Origin: an uncultured Acidimicrobiales bacterium
Lineage (GTDB): Bacteria > Actinomycetota > Acidimicrobiia > Acidimicrobiales > SZUA-35
Direction: 5' to 3'
DNA: 64,000 bases
NCBI GenBank assembly: GCA_937925335.1
Contig: CALEWY010000039.1
Span: 1 to 64,000, forward strand
Shown piece after piece: positions 33,860 to 42,452 of this stretch. The notes beneath the pieces are model-generated. The model saw only the letters and a list, made by a program, of their open reading frames with translations, was not told where the DNA came from and ran no database searches. The position numbers and the translations under genes are program-made. Each line of letters begins with the position of its first letter. Within the stretch, counting starts at the first letter, position 1.

Positions 33860-34893
33860 CCGATCCATCCGATTTCAACCCCCGCGATGATGGCACCTCG
33901 CCATCCGACGCCGAACGAGCTGATGAGCTTGCGTCTGCGTTCGTCGACGGGGAGGCGACAGCCGACGAGATCATTCTCATCGAGAATGATCCAACGTCGG
34001 CTGAACGGATCGCGCAGTTCAACACGGTGACGTCAGCGGTCAGCGCCCCGATCACCCCTCCCCCGGCAGCGATTCGAGCCGCTCACCTGGCTGCCGCGAT
34101 GGCCGAGTTCGAAGAGAACAAGAGCATCGACCTCACCACGTCGGCGTCTCCTGCGACGGCTGGCTCGTCGGCCGAACCTGCATCGAACAAGCCAGCCGAG
34201 CCAGTCATCGATCTCACCGCTGCCCGCGAATCTCGGGCTGCGTCGCCGGCCAAGGCTGAGCGCTCCAATCGTTGGCTCATGTCCGCGGCCGCCGCCCTGC
34301 TCGTCGTTGGTGGCATTGGCTTCGCATCATCGAGGCTTGGCGGCTCTGACGATGCCGACATCGCAGCCGATTTCGCCGGCGCCGACGACGCCGGCGATGA
34401 GGAAACGTCCGCATCCAACGCCGAGGGTGCCACCGAGGCGCTCCAGGCCGAAGCGATGGGTGAGAGCGACGACGAAGCCATGGAGGACGACGCCATGGAA
34501 GAGGAGTCGGCCATGGAAGAGTCCGCTGGCTCCGGGGCCATGGAAGACGAAGAGGCCATGGAGGAAGGTGAGGAGTCCGCGGACGTCGCCGCCGCTGATG
34601 CCGACACCGAAGAATCATCCGACCCGAACCGGTCATCCGTCTTCGTCGAAGCGCCACTGGTTGCAGCCTTTGAAGCGACAACGATCAACGAACTCTTCGA
34701 ACAAGCCACGCTCCTCGAACCACTCCCCCTCGAAGAATCACTCTGTGCAGCGGATCTCGCCATCGTCGATGGCTACTGGGTGCCCGTGGAGTCGATCGAT
34801 GGTGAGATCGGTGAGCTCATCGTGCAGATCAGTCCTGACGGTGAAGCGATTCCGATTCTCGTCGACGCCGCCTGCACCGTGATCGCCGAGTAG
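33856..34893 (+). CDS. Putative membrane anti-sigma factor with acidic outer region
   Basis: Overlap with the sigma gene by ATGA and a short helical start (ADELASAFVDGEATADEIILIE) resembling the anti-sigma N-terminal domain support the role. It lacks the HxxxCxxC zinc motif. One membrane helix is at about residues 138-158 (WLMSAAAALLVVGGIGFA). Outside is a highly acidic Met/Ala/Glu stretch (AMEDDAMEEESAMEESAG and similar), then a compact domain with two Cys (ESLCAADLAIVDGYWVPVE, DAACTVIAE) able to form a disulfide. 345 residues. The acidic region is unusual for the family. Confidence 0.75.
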   Translation: MTDPSDFNPRDDGTSPSDAERADELASAFVDGEATADEIILIENDPTSAERIAQFNTVTSAVSAPITPPPAAIRAAHLAAAMAEFEENKSIDLTTSASPATAGSSAEPASNKPAEPVIDLTAARESRAASPAKAERSNRWLMSAAAALLVVGGIGFASSRLGGSDDADIAADFAGADDAGDEETSASNAEGATEALQAEAMGESDDEAMEDDAMEEESAMEESAGSGAMEDEEAMEEGEESADVAAADADTEESSDPNRSSVFVEAPLVAAFEATTINELFEQATLLEPLPLEESLCAADLAIVDGYWVPVESIDGEIGELIVQISPDGEAIPILVDAACTVIAE

Positions 34894-35015
34894 GCCGAGC
34901 CCGACCGGGCTCAACTCGAACCTGACCGAGCGGATCCCACCGCACTCCGTGGCGCTCTCACCACCCACCGACATCGAGTCTGCGTGTCAGCAGGCCCGAC
35001 GCTAAGATCACGCCG

Positions 35016-35354
35016 ATGTCTGACGCTGACGCCCTTTCTTCAAGCACTCCCCCGTCCAGCGACGACTGGGCGGCAAAGGCAACGACCACAGTTGTTGGTT
35101 ATGTCGACACGGTGCGAACCGCGACCACCGGCAAAGCCCTCGTCGCATCACGGGCCATCGTGTACTTCCTCGTCGCTGGCCTGGCCGGCATCGTGGCGCT
35201 CGTCATCGCACTCGTGCTGCTCGTCCGCCTGGTCACATCACTGACCGCCTTTTTCCCATTCATCGACGACGGTGAAGTCTGGCTTGCCTACTTGATCCTC
35301 GGATCGCTCTTCACGGTTGCAGGCATGCTCCTCTGGAAGAAAAAGGGCATCTAG
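35016..35354 (+). CDS. Small two-helix membrane protein (holin-like superfamily)
   Basis: The 112-residue protein has a polar start and two hydrophobic helices (AIVYFLVAGLAGIVALVIALVLLVRLV and VWLAYLILGSLFTVAGMLLW), ending KKKGI. Actinobacterial proteins of this type are often placed in the phage-holin superfamily III/Act-holin-like group but sit in core loci. Function unknown. It lies between the anti-sigma gene and trxB. Confidence 0.7.
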   Translation: MSDADALSSSTPPSSDDWAAKATTTVVGYVDTVRTATTGKALVASRAIVYFLVAGLAGIVALVIALVLLVRLVTSLTAFFPFIDDGEVWLAYLILGSLFTVAGMLLWKKKGI

Positions 35355-35488
35355 TCTCAGCCGTTCACGCCTGAGCGAACACCGAGATTGGCTGAGCATG
35401 GAACAGATTCCTGCTGAGCCCGGTTTGGCATCAGGCAGTGTCCACGAAGACGGCCAAACCTCGGTCCGTCGTGACGAAATGAGCTCAC

Positions 35489-36460
35489 GTGTCTGACAGC
35501 ACGATCCACGACGTTTTGATCCTCGGCAGCGGCCCCGCTGGCCTGACCGCAGCGATCTACACCGCTCGAGCCAGCCTCGAGCCACTGGTGCTCGAAGGCG
35601 AGCCGAGCTCAACAGGCGACCAGCCTGGCGGACAGCTCATGCTCACCACCGAAGTCGAGAACTTCCCCGGTTTCCCCGAGGGAATCATGGGACCAGAGCT
35701 CATGATGGGCTTCCGTGACCAGGCGTCACGTTTTGGAGCAGACCTCCAGACCGTCAAGGCGAGCAAGGTCGATCTTTCCGAGCGTCCCTACAAGGTGTGG
35801 GTCGGTGACCCGGAAGCAGCTGAGCCGACCTATCTTGCGCACACGTTGATCATTTCCACCGGTGCCACCGCGCTCATGCTCGACCTTCCGAATGAGCAGC
35901 GTTTGCTCGGCCACGGTGTTTCGACCTGCGCAACCTGTGACGGATTCTTCTTCCGCGATCAAGACATCGCCGTGATCGGCGGTGGCGACTCCGCCATGGA
36001 AGAGGCCACGTTCCTCACCAAGTTCGCAAAGACGGTGACGATCATCCACCGTCGCGACGAGTTCCGAGCGTCCAAGATCATGCAAGACCGTGCCTTGGCG
36101 AATCCGAAGATCAACGTCATGTGGAACTCTCAAGTCACCGATGTCATCGGTGATCAAACGGTCGAGAAGGTCCTCATCGAAGACACCGTCACCGGTGAAG
36201 CATCCGAGCTACCCGTCACCGGAGTCTTCGTTGCCATCGGCCACCGGCCCAACACCGATCTGTTCGTCGGGCAACTCGACATGAAGGACAACGGTTACCT
36301 CATCACGCAGGCACCGAGCACTCGCACCAATGTCGAAGGAGTCTTTGCGTGCGGCGACGTGCAAGACGACACCTATCGCCAAGCAATTTCCGCAGCTGGC
36401 TCTGGCTGCATGGCCGCCATCGATGCCGAACGCTGGCTCGAAGACAACGTCCACGGGTAG
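35489..36460 (+). CDS. trxB: Thioredoxin reductase
   Basis: The 323-residue protein starts at GTG and has FAD-binding [16 protein letters not shown], the redox-active CATC (CATCDGFFF), NADPH-binding [13 protein letters not shown] and the C-terminal [20 protein letters not shown]. It reduces thioredoxin with NADPH in the cytoplasm. Next to trxA as in most actinobacteria and behind the sigma/anti-sigma pair, which in several relatives controls it. Confidence 0.97.
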   Translation: MSDSTIHDVLILGSGPAGLTAAIYTARASLEPLVLEGEPSSTGDQPGGQLMLTTEVENFPGFPEGIMGPELMMGFRDQASRFGADLQTVKASKVDLSERPYKVWVGDPEAAEPTYLAHTLIISTGATALMLDLPNEQRLLGHGVSTCATCDGFFFRDQDIAVIGGGDSAMEEATFLTKFAKTVTIIHRRDEFRASKIMQDRALANPKINVMWNSQVTDVIGDQTVEKVLIEDTVTGEASELPVTGVFVAIGHRPNTDLFVGQLDMKDNGYLITQAPSTRTNVEGVFACGDVQDDTYRQAISAAGSGCMAAIDAERWLEDNVHG

Positions 36461-36518
36461 CCAAAACGTTGCATCAAAATCGCTCGGTCGATCGACCGAG
36501 ATGCCGCTCGTGAGAGCG

Positions 36519-36546
36519 AAGAGGCCCATCAACAAAGAACTGGGCC
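36519..36546 (+). terminator. Hairpin between trxB and trxA
   Basis: Arms GAGGCCCA and TGGGCCTC pair perfectly around a 12-base loop. No T-run follows, so it may be a weak terminator or an mRNA-stabilising structure. A 15-bp duplication (CAACAAAGAACTGGG, twice) overlaps its right arm. Confidence 0.5.
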
Positions 36547-36619
36547 TCAACAAAGAACTGGGAATACCAACGCATACACCTCGGGTTTCAACACCCGAAG
36601 CCGCACAGGAGAAACACAC

Positions 36620-36940
36620 ATGTCCGAGAACGTCACCAACCTGACCGACGCCACCTTCGATGAGGTCGTCAACGGAGCCAGCGAGCCCGTCGTCGTCGAC
36701 TTCTGGGCCGAGTGGTGTGGACCTTGCAAGATGATCGCACCGATCCTCGACGAGATCGCCGACGAACAGGGCGACGCTGTCAAGGTCACCAAGATCAACG
36801 TCGACGAGAATCCATCGATCGCTCAGCGCTTCGGCGTCATGAGCATCCCCACCCTCTTGGTCTTCCGAGACGGTGAAGTCGACAAGCGCATCGTGGGTGC
36901 CAAGGGCAAGGCTCAGCTGCTCGAGGAAATCGGTATCTGA
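36620..36940 (+). CDS. trxA: Thioredoxin
   Basis: The 106-residue protein has the active site WCGPCK at about residues 31-36, preceded by VVVDFWAE, and the cis-Pro segment [14 protein letters not shown] lies about eight bases before the ATG. It is the cytoplasmic disulfide reductase for ribonucleotide reductase and other targets and is recycled by the TrxB encoded upstream. Confidence 0.97.
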   Translation: MSENVTNLTDATFDEVVNGASEPVVVDFWAEWCGPCKMIAPILDEIADEQGDAVKVTKINVDENPSIAQRFGVMSIPTLLVFRDGEVDKRIVGAKGKAQLLEEIGI

Positions 36941-37012
36941 TTTCCCGCGGTGCGTTCGACGCACCGGCTCCAAAGCCCGCCGATCAATCGTCGGGAATCA
37001 TGAACGAATAGA

Positions 37013-37050
37013 ACGAACCCGGATTCCACGATCCGGGTTCGTTTCGTTTT
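37013..37050 (+). terminator. Intrinsic terminator of trxA
   Basis: A perfect 12-bp stem ACGAACCCGGAT / ATCCGGGTTCGT with loop TCCACG is followed by TTCGTTTT. It lies about 70 bp behind the trxA stop. Confidence 0.9.
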
Positions 37051-37179
37051 CTGGTGAAGTGATCCACTCTCCACCACGTCATGGTCGTCTGGCTCCGAAC
37101 GAGCCCCAAGATCAGCTCCGGCAGCTCCGCTGAAACGTGCGATTTCCGGGCCATATCACGCACCGCGGTGACACGAACA

Positions 37180-37262
37180 CTGTCCACAGCTCTCTGTGAA
37201 CAACAGTGCACTCTTACTTGAGAGTTCACACTACCCACAGCATTGTCCACAACGTGGGGAAA
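37180..37262. promoter_or_regulatory. DnaA-box cluster in the trxA-parB convergent gap
   Basis: Within 83 bp are CTGTCCACA (37180-37188), TGTGAACAA (37195-37203, reverse, one mismatch), a TACCCACA-like site near 37232-37240, a perfect TTGTCCACA (37243-37251), and TGTGGGGAA-like sequence overlapping. The gap (37051-37531) has no gene: trxA and parB both end into it. A tRNA-arm-like hairpin lies further on near 37349-37372. Confidence 0.6.
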
Positions 37263-37531
37263 ACTCGGTGGGTCGATTCTGGACGCCTCGCACCATGCGG
37301 GTCCGGGCCCTCAACCCACGCTGACTACGAGCAAACAAGCGGGTCTCAGCCGGCGGATTCGAACCCGCCGGCATCGCTCCATCGGTTTCAATCAGGCGTT
37401 GCGTTCGTCGACCAAACCGCATCTGGGTTGGTCTCGATCGACGTCACAGTTGACATCTCGATCGTGTGGACGACCTGTGAACGAACTGACGTGTACTCAT
37501 ATTCACCAGCGAGTGAACGTTCGAGACGCGC

Positions 37532-38443
37532 TCAGTCGACGGGGGTCGCCACACTCTTGGTCAAAAGATCGTAGATCCGTCCCAGGTCAGCTTCGTCAGC
37601 GAAGTCGATGCTGAGCCGGCCTTTACCCTTACCCATCGAGACGTTCACGCGAGTGTCGAGTCGGTTCGCCAGTTGTTCTTCGACTTCGAGGAACGCAGCA
37701 GACTTGACCGATGATCCTCGGCGGTCGTTGGCATCCAAGTCAACGATCGGGTCAACATCAACAACCGGCTCATCACCCGAGACTTCGTCTCGGACCATCT
37801 GTTCAACCTGTCGAACATTGAGTCCTTCGGAGACGATCTCGTTGGCGAGCCGCTCCTGGAAGCCACGGTCGGGGCTGCCGAGCAGGGCTCGAGCATGACC
37901 GGCGGAAAGCTCGCCGTTGGCGACAAGGCGCTGCACTGCTCCAGGAAGCTGGAACAGACGAAGCGTGTTGGAGATCGCCGAGCGGCTCTTGCCGACCCGG
38001 GTCGAGACCTCGTCCTGGGTGAGCTCGAACTCGTCGATCAGCTGCTGGTAGGCGGCAGCCTCTTCGAGTGCGTTGAGGTCTTCTCGGTGAAGGTTTTCAA
38101 CGACAGCCTGCTCAAGCGACTGTCGATCGTCTACTTGGCGAATGACCGCTGGAATCGTCGGGAGGCCGGCGCGGCGCGCAGCTCGCCATCGGCGTTCGCC
38201 CGCGATGAGCTCGTATCGATCATGGCCAACTTCGCGAACAAGAATCGGCTGCAGAACACCGAGTGCTCGAACCGAGTCGGTGAGCGACACCAGCGCCTCT
38301 TCCTCGAAACGAGTTCGAGGCTGATACTCATTCGCCGTAATGGCGGCGATGGGGATCTCGAGGAGGTCACCCGACGAGTCGCCCGTTGTCTCGGTCGGGA
38401 TCAATGCTCCCAGACCACGTCCTAGTCCGCTACGTCGGTTCAC
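37532..38443 (-). CDS. parB: Chromosome partition protein ParB
   Basis: The track start 38485 lies inside parA; GTG 38443 (NRRSGLGRGLGALIP) follows GGGAG and gives 303 residues. The CTP-binding ParB domain includes ITANEYQPRTRFEEEALVSLTDSVR and GERRWRAARRAGLPTIPAVI; the HTH is LTQDEVSTRVGKSRSAISNTLRLFQLP. It loads on parS, spreads as a clamp and organises the origin with ParA. The start overlaps the parA end by 14 bases, so both are coupled. Two parS sites lie 1.2 and 3.3 kb away. Confidence 0.97.
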   Translation of the reverse strand: MNRRSGLGRGLGALIPTETTGDSSGDLLEIPIAAITANEYQPRTRFEEEALVSLTDSVRALGVLQPILVREVGHDRYELIAGERRWRAARRAGLPTIPAVIRQVDDRQSLEQAVVENLHREDLNALEEAAAYQQLIDEFELTQDEVSTRVGKSRSAISNTLRLFQLPGAVQRLVANGELSAGHARALLGSPDRGFQERLANEIVSEGLNVRQVEQMVRDEVSGDEPVVDVDPIVDLDANDRRGSSVKSAAFLEVEEQLANRLDTRVNVSMGKGKGRLSIDFADEADLGRIYDLLTKSVATPVD

Positions 38444-39242
38444 CAGCAAACTCCCTTGCGAGATCGCGATAAGCAACAGCTCCACGCGAGGTCGGATCGA
38501 ACACGGTGATCGGCTGCCCGAAGCTCGGTGCTTCCGACAGTCGAACCGTTCGCGGAATCACCGCTCGACACACTGTCGAGCCGAAGTGTTCGCGAACTTC
38601 TCCAGAAACCTGATGAGCAAGATTGGTTCGTGCGTCGTACATCACCAGAACGATCGCACTGAGTCGCAGAGCAGAGTTGAGATTGCGTTGCACCAAATCA
38701 ACATTGCGCAGAAGCTGCCCGAGGCCTTCGAGTGCGTAGTACTCACACTGAACAGGAACCATGACTTCGGTGGCTGCCGCAAGTGCGTTGACTGTCAAAA
38801 GCCCAAGTGACGGCGGGCAGTCGATCAAGACCAGGTCGTAATCGTCGGCTACGGCTGCGATCGCGTTCTTGAGTCGCAGTTCGCGACTGAAGGCGGGCAC
38901 CAACTCAATCTCTGCGCCGGCGAGGTCGAGGTTCGCTGGTGCCAGAAAGAGATTCCGCACCGAGGCCGCCTCGATGGCATCATCGAGCGGAACGTCGTGG
39001 AGGAGTACGTCATAGATCGACGACTCAAGACTCCGGGGATTGATTCCAAGTCCAGTGCTTGCGTTGCCCTGCGGATCAAGGTCAACGATCAGAACGCGGT
39101 GTCCCAGCTCGGCAGCCGCAGCTCCGAGATTGATGGTCGTCGTGGTCTTGCCGACGCCACCCTTCTGGTTGGCAATCGCAACAACTCGTGGGCCCTGAGG
39201 TTCGGGCGGACGGGGAGCGATCGGTGAGTCAGATGTGGTCAT
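38430..39242 (-). CDS. parA: Chromosome partition ATPase ParA (Soj)
   Basis: The 270-residue protein shows the deviant Walker A KGGVGKTTTTINLG, DLDPQGNASTGLG, and DCPPSLGLLTVNALAA. The N-terminus is short without an HTH, so it is the chromosomal Soj type. It binds DNA non-specifically as an ATP dimer and moves ParB-parS complexes. Upstream begins a 2.5-kb almost gene-free stretch. Confidence 0.97.
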   Translation of the reverse strand: MTTSDSPIAPRPPEPQGPRVVAIANQKGGVGKTTTTINLGAAAAELGHRVLIVDLDPQGNASTGLGINPRSLESSIYDVLLHDVPLDDAIEAASVRNLFLAPANLDLAGAEIELVPAFSRELRLKNAIAAVADDYDLVLIDCPPSLGLLTVNALAAATEVMVPVQCEYYALEGLGQLLRNVDLVQRNLNSALRLSAIVLVMYDARTNLAHQVSGEVREHFGSTVCRAVIPRTVRLSEAPSFGQPITVFDPTSRGAVAYRDLAREFAGEPT

Positions 39243-39674
39243 CCAACCTCCTCATCGTGAAGGGCACATCATGTTCGGCCCGCTGACCATTTGCAACGAC
39301 CCTGGTCGCATTCCTCACGAGTCGTCTCCCAATCGCGCGCAAACCCCACCAATCATCACGACTCGCCCGCGCTTCGCAAGGGCGTTCCTGACTCGCACGA
39401 CGGAAGTCGGCGAATGATCATCGCGCACGTCGGGAAGGGTCCCTGCGCTCGATTGCGGCGCTCGATTGCGGCGCTCGATAGCTCCGCTCCATCGATGCGG
39501 TCGGATTGACCGCCTGTGATTTGACTCTCGATTCATCAGATGCGCTCGACCGTGTGGCGACTCGGGACTAACTCAAGCCACGACTCAATCGTTTCGCGAT
39601 GCTGTTTCGCGATGCTGTTTCGAGTGCTTGGCCGGTCGAGCGTTGGCGACTGGGCGAGACACAGAGTCCGGTGA

Positions 39675-39690
39675 CGTTCCACGTGAAACA
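39675..39690. promoter_or_regulatory. parS site (one mismatch)
   Basis: CGTTCCACGTGAAACA differs only in the first base from the consensus TGTTNCACGTGAAACA. It lies 433 bp upstream of parA. ParB should bind it and nucleate partition complexes. Confidence 0.85.
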
Positions 39691-39739
39691 CCGACGACCA
39701 AATTTCGATCGTCGGTGTCTCATACGGGAGGTCTGAGTC

Positions 39740-39824
39740 TTGCTGTCTTCGCAGTGCTTAAGCTCTCACGGTGCTGTCTTCACGGTGCCGTCTTCACAGT
39801 GCTGTCTTCACAGTGCTGTCTTCA
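39740..39824. repeat. 14-bp tandem repeat next to parS
   Basis: GTGCTGTCTTCACA and near copies repeat about five times, the last three almost perfect, starting 50 bp after the parS site. It has no coding sense. Confidence 0.75.
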
Positions 39825-39952
39825 GATCGCCAGCTTCAGAACCGAGTCTTCAGACTGTTGTAGCGACATGGCCGGCTCGAGAAGGCTGGCTGAACGACGT
39901 CGCTGAACGAGTTCGACACGATGTGTGCCCCTGGTTCGGTTCAGACTCGACC

Positions 39953-40090
39953 TTAGCCCTGAAAGTGGCTGGCGTAGGCCTGCGCTCGAGCTCCCTCACG
40001 ACGAATCTCGGTGCTACCGGATGCGGCAGGGAAGTCACGAGGTGCATGGATCAACTTCACGAACTTCTTGAGGGTGGCTTTGATCGACAT
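39953..40090 (-). CDS. Possible small basic protein, 45 residues
   Basis: ATG 40090 opens MSIKATLKKFVKLIHAPRDF, with an ACGGAG stretch ahead, and ends EGARAQAYASHFQG. The start forms an amphipathic basic helix. Too short for the track except as the end of a longer, less likely ORF. Composition looks protein-like, but I know no family. Confidence 0.35.
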   Translation of the reverse strand: MSIKATLKKFVKLIHAPRDFPAASGSTEIRREGARAQAYASHFQG

Positions 40091-40298
40091 ACATTGCTCC
40101 GTTCCGTGTTGACGTACGAACAGAACGACAACCCTCGCTAGAGAGTTCCCGAGTTTCCGCACAATCTTCGGCGCTGTCGAAGCCACACGTACGTCGCGCT
40201 CCTCTTCCCGTCGCTCTGGGTGCGATGGCCAGCCCGCGAGCGGACGTGATCGACACATCCCTCGTTGCACGACGGGCGCACAGCACTCCGATCCCTCG

Positions 40299-40771
40299 TC
40301 AGCCGTGATCACGAAACCTCGGCAAGAGGAGCTTGATCTCCCGAGCGACCGCGCCTGCGCTCCGTCCCGCCACGCCGTCGAAGTAGTCAACGTACGCGCC
40401 GTCGCTCTCGACAAAGCGGACGGCATACGGTTGCTGATGGCGATGGCACAGGGCTCGGTTGAGCACACGAACGTCTGTCGGGCTGAACATCATGACGTCA
40501 TGAACACGTTCGAGCGGGATCCGGTGCACCGTGAGACTCCGGACGTTCACGATCGTGAACGCATCGCCATCGAATTGATTCGCGGACGTCGAACGATTCC
40601 ACTCAGCAAAAGCACCGACACAAGCCCGGCTACGCCCGCGGGAATCCATAGATCGGCGAAGACGCCGAACGCACTGACACCGATGCATGAGACCATCTTG
40701 AATGCCAGGCTCCGTCGGTCCGCTGCCCAGACACGACAATCCGACCGATCACCGTGAGCACGAACCGTCAT
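40299..40771 (-). pseudogene. PH-domain-like membrane protein gene broken by a frameshift
   Basis: Two minus-strand ORFs in different frames complement each other. The first (40771 onward) supplies two hydrophobic helices (KMVSCIGVSAFGVFADLWI, AGVAGLVSVLLLSGIV) and then runs into RPRINSMAM and stops. The second frame picks up near 40590 with NQFDGDAFTIVNVRSLTVHRIPLERVHDV and continues to YVDYFDGVAGRSAGAVAREIKLLLPRF. Helix pair plus that beta pattern is the layout of actinobacterial bacterial-PH membrane proteins. Either the gene is decayed or the assembly has an indel near 40590. Confidence 0.5.
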
Positions 40772-41429
40772 GCCAGTTCATCGACCATCGGCCTCGGTGA
40801 CTGAAGTGTCGAGCGGCGCCCGCGTCAACCAGCTGGATCTTGCCCAGGTACGGATCGAGGCGCCGTGGGCGTCCGACCCGACATGGACCGCAACTCGGAC
40901 ACGGAGGCGCCTGGTCGTTGTGGTGATGCTTCGGTCGGCGATCGTGTGGTATCGGTCAATCTCTCTTCGTCGCGAGCTGTCCGGCAACGTCGGCCCACCG
41001 TCGTAACTGGGTGTCGAATTGGCATGCCCTTTCGTCTCTTCGAGGTGACAGGTTCGCTTCCATCAGACACACCAGCGAAGCCCTCGACAAGGGAGGCAAG
41101 CCGGCGGCCGGCACACCTCGATCGTTCGGACCTCGCCACCGCATCGCCGATCGTTGCCGTGATCTCAAGATCTCAAGAGACGTCAGCGCGAGCCGGACGT
41201 CAGCTCACAGATCCACCCGTCACGGCATAGACGCCGTGACCGCCTCGAAGCTCCATGCACAGGAAGCTGATCGGTATCGCTCGCGCTAGAGCCGGGACGG
41301 GGCGTTGAACCCGACCAAGACGAAGCGTTCCGCGCCCTCGCCAAGATGCGGATGCTCGACCGCTCGCCTCGCAGTCGCCAGCACGCCTGGTCTGTGCCGT
41401 CAAGCTTCGTCGAGGCACCCCGCCTCATC

Positions 41430-41542
41430 GGGACTCAAGTGCGTGCGCGGCGGCTGTGGGGTGCACGGGCGCACCCGTGGGCCGCCAGTTGGGACTCAAA
41501 TGCGTGCGCGGCGGCTGTGGGGTGCACAGGCGCACCCGTGGG
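41430..41542. repeat. Direct repeat with 61-bp period
   Basis: Copies beginning GGGACTCAAGTGCGTGCGCG start at 41430 and 41491 and run about 51 bp each with two differences. Each contains the inverted pair GGTGCAC/ GCGCACCC-like. No ORF of merit. Confidence 0.8.
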
Positions 41543-41746
41543 TGAGGCTCTAGTTCTGCTGCGCGAGGGTGCCGAGCTAGAGCTCGATCACCTTCGGGTC
41601 GGTCAGAAGGTTGCGGCGCCTTGCGTCCACATCCAAGCGTGAGCACACCATTCTTCGAAGCCACTCAGATCGGCGAAGGCAAGTTGGATCGTGCTGAGCG
41701 ACACCCAGTTCGTCAAGCGAGACTCAGGCTCTGTACAAGAGGCGGA

Positions 41747-41762
41747 TGTTTCACGTGAAACA
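41747..41762. promoter_or_regulatory. parS site (perfect)
   Basis: TGTTTCACGTGAAACA, the full 16-bp palindrome, lies 21 bp beyond the rsmG stop. It is the strongest ParB site visible in the window and is about 4 kb from dnaA. Confidence 0.95.
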
Positions 41763-41783
41763 CTCGCGCGGCGTGCCAGCTAG

Positions 41784-42452
41784 CTACTCGTCCAACTGGA
41801 AGAGGGCATCCCGCTTGAGGTGTTTCGCTGATCGTGGATAGCGGTCGTCCAGCTCGCCTGTGCGCTGGAACGTGACCACCTTGTGGTCCGGGTTCGTCCC
41901 CTCTTGATCGCCGTGGGGCAACTCCACGAGGCTCACGGTTGCGAGACCATCAGCTGGCCATGCCCGGCGGATCGGGGGCTCGCTGATGACGATCAACCCA
42001 CCTTCACGTACAAGACCGGAGGCGCACTCGACGGTCATCGCAGGTGGTCCGAATCCTCGACTGACGACCGCATCGGCGGCACTTCGATACTCGGGATCGC
42101 GAGCCACGTCTTCGGCTCGACCGGTGACCACCTCGATGCGATCGCTCAGGCCGAGTTCACTGACCGCCCATACCAGGAAGGCCGTTCGTTTGTTGCTGGC
42201 GTCGAGCAGGGTGCCGCTGAGTTCGGGCCGTTCGAGTGCAACTGGAAGTCCGGGGATACCTCCACCCGAACCAATGTCGACGAATGTGCGGACCTCGGCT
42301 GGCAGCGCAGCCGCGAAGGCCATTGCATGATCGACGTGAAAACGAATCGGGCCCGGACCGAGAAAACCCACGGTCCGGGCCCGATGAAGGACAGTCTCGA
42401 GTGCGTCCTTACTCGTCAGCGGAGGTCTCCTCGGCGCTGACCTCGTCTGCAC
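41784..42452 (-). CDS. rsmG: 16S rRNA (guanine-527-N7)-methyltransferase RsmG
   Basis: The motif VDIGSGGGIPGLPVALERPE (SAM site) and LLDASNKRTAFLVWAV, VVTGRAEDV and VVSRGFGPP mark RsmG/GidB. It methylates G527 of 16S rRNA; loss gives mild streptomycin resistance in many bacteria. The track start 42521 is in the jag tail; GTG 42452 or a start closer to 42420 fits the family better, leaving a small overlap with jag. About 220 residues. Confidence 0.93.
   Translation of the reverse strand: MQTRSAPRRPPLTSKDALETVLHRARTVGFLGPGPIRFHVDHAMAFAAALPAEVRTFVDIGSGGGIPGLPVALERPELSGTLLDASNKRTAFLVWAVSELGLSDRIEVVTGRAEDVARDPEYRSAADAVVSRGFGPPAMTVECASGLVREGGLIVISEPPIRRAWPADGLATVSLVELPHGDQEGTNPDHKVVTFQRTGELDDRYPRSAKHLKRDALFQLDE

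Larger units (their letters stand above)
39243..41783. other. 2.5-kb gene-poor region between parA and rsmG
   Basis: It contains two parS sites (39675 and 41747), a 14-bp tandem repeat (39740-39824), a possible 45-residue ORF, a frameshifted PH-like membrane protein gene and a 61-bp-period repeat (41430-41542). The remaining ORFs in the track here lack protein-like composition. Such a long gap in a core operon region otherwise packed with genes is unusual. Confidence 0.7.

Noticed and set aside
37321-37420. Complete tRNA gene on the minus strand
   Set aside because: Only a T-arm-like hairpin is present; acceptor, D-arm and anticodon arm cannot be formed.
39740-39824. CRISPR-like array
   Set aside because: The 14-bp units follow each other without spacers and no cas gene is present.
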